Shown here: piece by piece, positions 63,016 to 64,000 of the stretch
Layout of the letters: every line of letters starts with the position of its first letter
How positions within the stretch are numbered: the stretch's first letter is position 1
Assembly: GCA_963667535.2 (NCBI GenBank)
Contig: CAXXDU010000002.1
Span: 186,001-250,000 of the forward strand
DNA: 64,000 nucleotides
Source: UBA5614 sp963667535
GTDB taxonomy: Bacteria; Cloacimonadota; Cloacimonadia; Cloacimonadales; Cloacimonadaceae
Direction: 5' to 3'
Program-made: the position numbers and the translations under genes
Notes under the pieces: model-generated
What the model saw: the letters and a program-made list of their open reading frames with translations, nothing else
Databases searched by the model: none
Told to the model about the DNA's origin: nothing

Positions 63016-64000
63016 TTATATAGTTAACCATTCTCCACCCCTTTTTGCACCAACACGCTTGATCAATTTCCCATCCTTCAACTTCTGAATCGTCCTTTTA
63101 ATCGTTGCTTTGCTCTTTGTAGTTGCTGAAGCAAGGTCATCATAAGAGATTTTGGGGTTTTTCCTGATTAGTGTCAGGATTTGCTCTTCAATGTTTTGAT
63201 TAGGGTCACCTTTAAGGTCATGCTCGTTATTATTAGGGTCATCTTGATTGTTTTTAGGGTCAGTATTAGGTCTTCCTTGTATATTTTTTAGGTCATTAGG
63301 GTCAATTAGAGCACCTGTTGAATATAGAATCGTCTTCAGATAATCATCTGTAGCTTCAAAGAATGGTTCGGTGCCATTGAATCCCTTCATAATCGGAATT
63401 ACTTTTGTACGTATTCCCATACCTCTGGCATCCACATATTGGTAGTCTCTCAGTACTTCCATGATGATTGTATTTCTGGGAGTTCGTCTGCCACCGATCA
63501 TTTTCTCGACAGTCATCGAATTTGGTAAGGCTCCGGGGCTGATGATTTCCAGACGGTCTTTATAACGGCAGATCTCAATATCGGTACTACGTGTCCAATC
63601 CCGATGAGCCAGTGCATTAAGAATGAGTTCTCTGATTGCGTTCCAAGGATATAGCCACCTCATTTCTCTACGAAAGTTCCTGTCGATGGTATCGGATTCT
63701 ACAGACAGGAAAGGGTAAAGTGCTGCAGAGGCTTTTTCAACCAGTCCATCATCAATAATGTCAAGTGCGCCATGCTGGCTTATAGCCCACCGTCCCACCA
63801 TAGGACCATCTAAGACTGTATCCAAAAGTGCTTTGTATTCCTTATCTATGGAATCGAAGACCATTAGCCTGAGTCCTGATTGTTTTAGATAACGGCGTGG
63901 GTTGATTCCAAAAAGCACCAGACCGGCAATTGTACATACTTTCCCTTGGTCGGAGCTATCAGCTAAAAATCCCATATCTTCAAGGCGTTCTACCCATTCT
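63016..64000 (-). CDS. ATP-binding (HATPase_c_4) winged-helix regulator, N-terminus beyond window
   Basis: C-terminal part of a protein of the AlbA_2/HATPase_c_4 (RecG-related, putative transcriptional regulator) family. The frame is open to the window edge (the codons before the ATG at 63975 read WVERLED), so that ATG is internal. The HATPase-like domain shows AIRELILNALAHRDW, DRLEIISPGALP, GGRRTPRNTIIMEVLRD and GMGIRTKVIP. A low-complexity linker with repeated D-P/L-N/K-N units follows (about 75-35 residues before the helix-turn-helix). It ends in a winged helix (IRKNPKISYDDLASATTKSKATIKRTIQKL). It may control the BREX operon that follows 43 bp later. Members of this family are frequent in defence islands. 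Confidence 0.85.
   Translation of the reverse strand, partial: EWVERLEDMGFLADSSDQGKVCTIAGLVLFGINPRRYLKQSGLRLMVFDSIDKEYKALLDTVLDGPMVGRWAISQHGALDIIDDGLVEKASAALYPFLSVESDTIDRNFRREMRWLYPWNAIRELILNALAHRDWTRSTDIEICRYKDRLEIISPGALPNSMTVEKMIGGRRTPRNTIIMEVLRDYQYVDARGMGIRTKVIPIMKGFNGTEPFFEATDDYLKTILYSTGALIDPNDLKNIQGRPNTDPKNNQDDPNNNEHDLKGDPNQNIEEQILTLIRKNPKISYDDLASATTKSKATIKRTIQKLKDGKLIKRVGAKRGGEWLTI

Overview
The window looks like chromosomal DNA from an AT-rich Gram-negative anaerobe, most probably a member of Candidatus Cloacimonadota (WWE1) or a relative in the Fibrobacteres-Chlorobi-Bacteroidetes sphere. This is inference from gene content. It carries a gingipain-like C25 protease with an FlgD-like C-terminal domain, a DUF4476 protein, the short Lys-type (Bacteroidetes-like) phosphoglycerate dehydrogenase, a stand-alone P5C dehydrogenase, and BamD- and CpoB-like lipoproteins that imply an outer membrane. 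No tRNA, rRNA or CRISPR array was recognised.

Region 1 (1-9.6 kb): the 3' part of a HAMP/GAF/PAS histidine kinase, then a tightly packed minus-strand run: sugar-nucleotide epimerase, SLBB export protein, DegT aminotransferase, EtfB, Lgt, a small exported protein, PurB and a DUF2147 protein. It mixes envelope polysaccharide and lipoprotein functions with housekeeping genes. Region 2 (9.8-15.9 kb): a minus-strand operon of class II photolyase, a BvgS-like hybrid kinase and a second, paralogous solute-binding kinase whose phospho-acceptor histidine is replaced by valine. Region 3 (15.9-31.2 kb): an 830-bp repeat-bearing gap, then plus-strand genes for a large secreted lamin-tail protein, acylphosphatase, a LysM/M23 peptidase, a sigma-70 factor, phosphate butyryl/acetyl-transferase, RlmH, a 53-residue membrane protein and the C25 protease; then SerA (minus), a DUF4476 protein and a Nif3-like protein.

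Region 4 (31.2-46.5 kb): an S8 subtilase, a 959-bp gap packed with inverted repeats, a YprB-type exonuclease with RNase PH, then minus-strand NadD, BamD-like, a membrane protein, CpoB-like, M18 aminopeptidase, a HEAT protein with GreA, an SdpI/SdpR pair, 21-bp repeats that look like an insertion-sequence end, P5C dehydrogenase, and a small plus-strand orphan.

Region 5 (46.7-64 kb) is a defence island. On the minus strand, in transcription order, it reads: a HATPase_c_4/winged-helix regulator (cut by the window edge), a DUF262-DUF1524 (GmrSD/BrxU-like) nuclease, PglZ (type B), BrxL, an AAA_13/PrrC-like ATPase with an atypical Walker A, SbcD and a long-form SbcC. Facing it tail to tail is a TOTE-type primase-helicase fusion. 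PglZ and BrxL identify a BREX locus whose remaining core genes (BrxA/B/C, PglX) would lie to the right of the window. The ATPase-SbcD-SbcC set with the convergent primase-helicase is the best candidate here for an undescribed defence module coupled to BREX.
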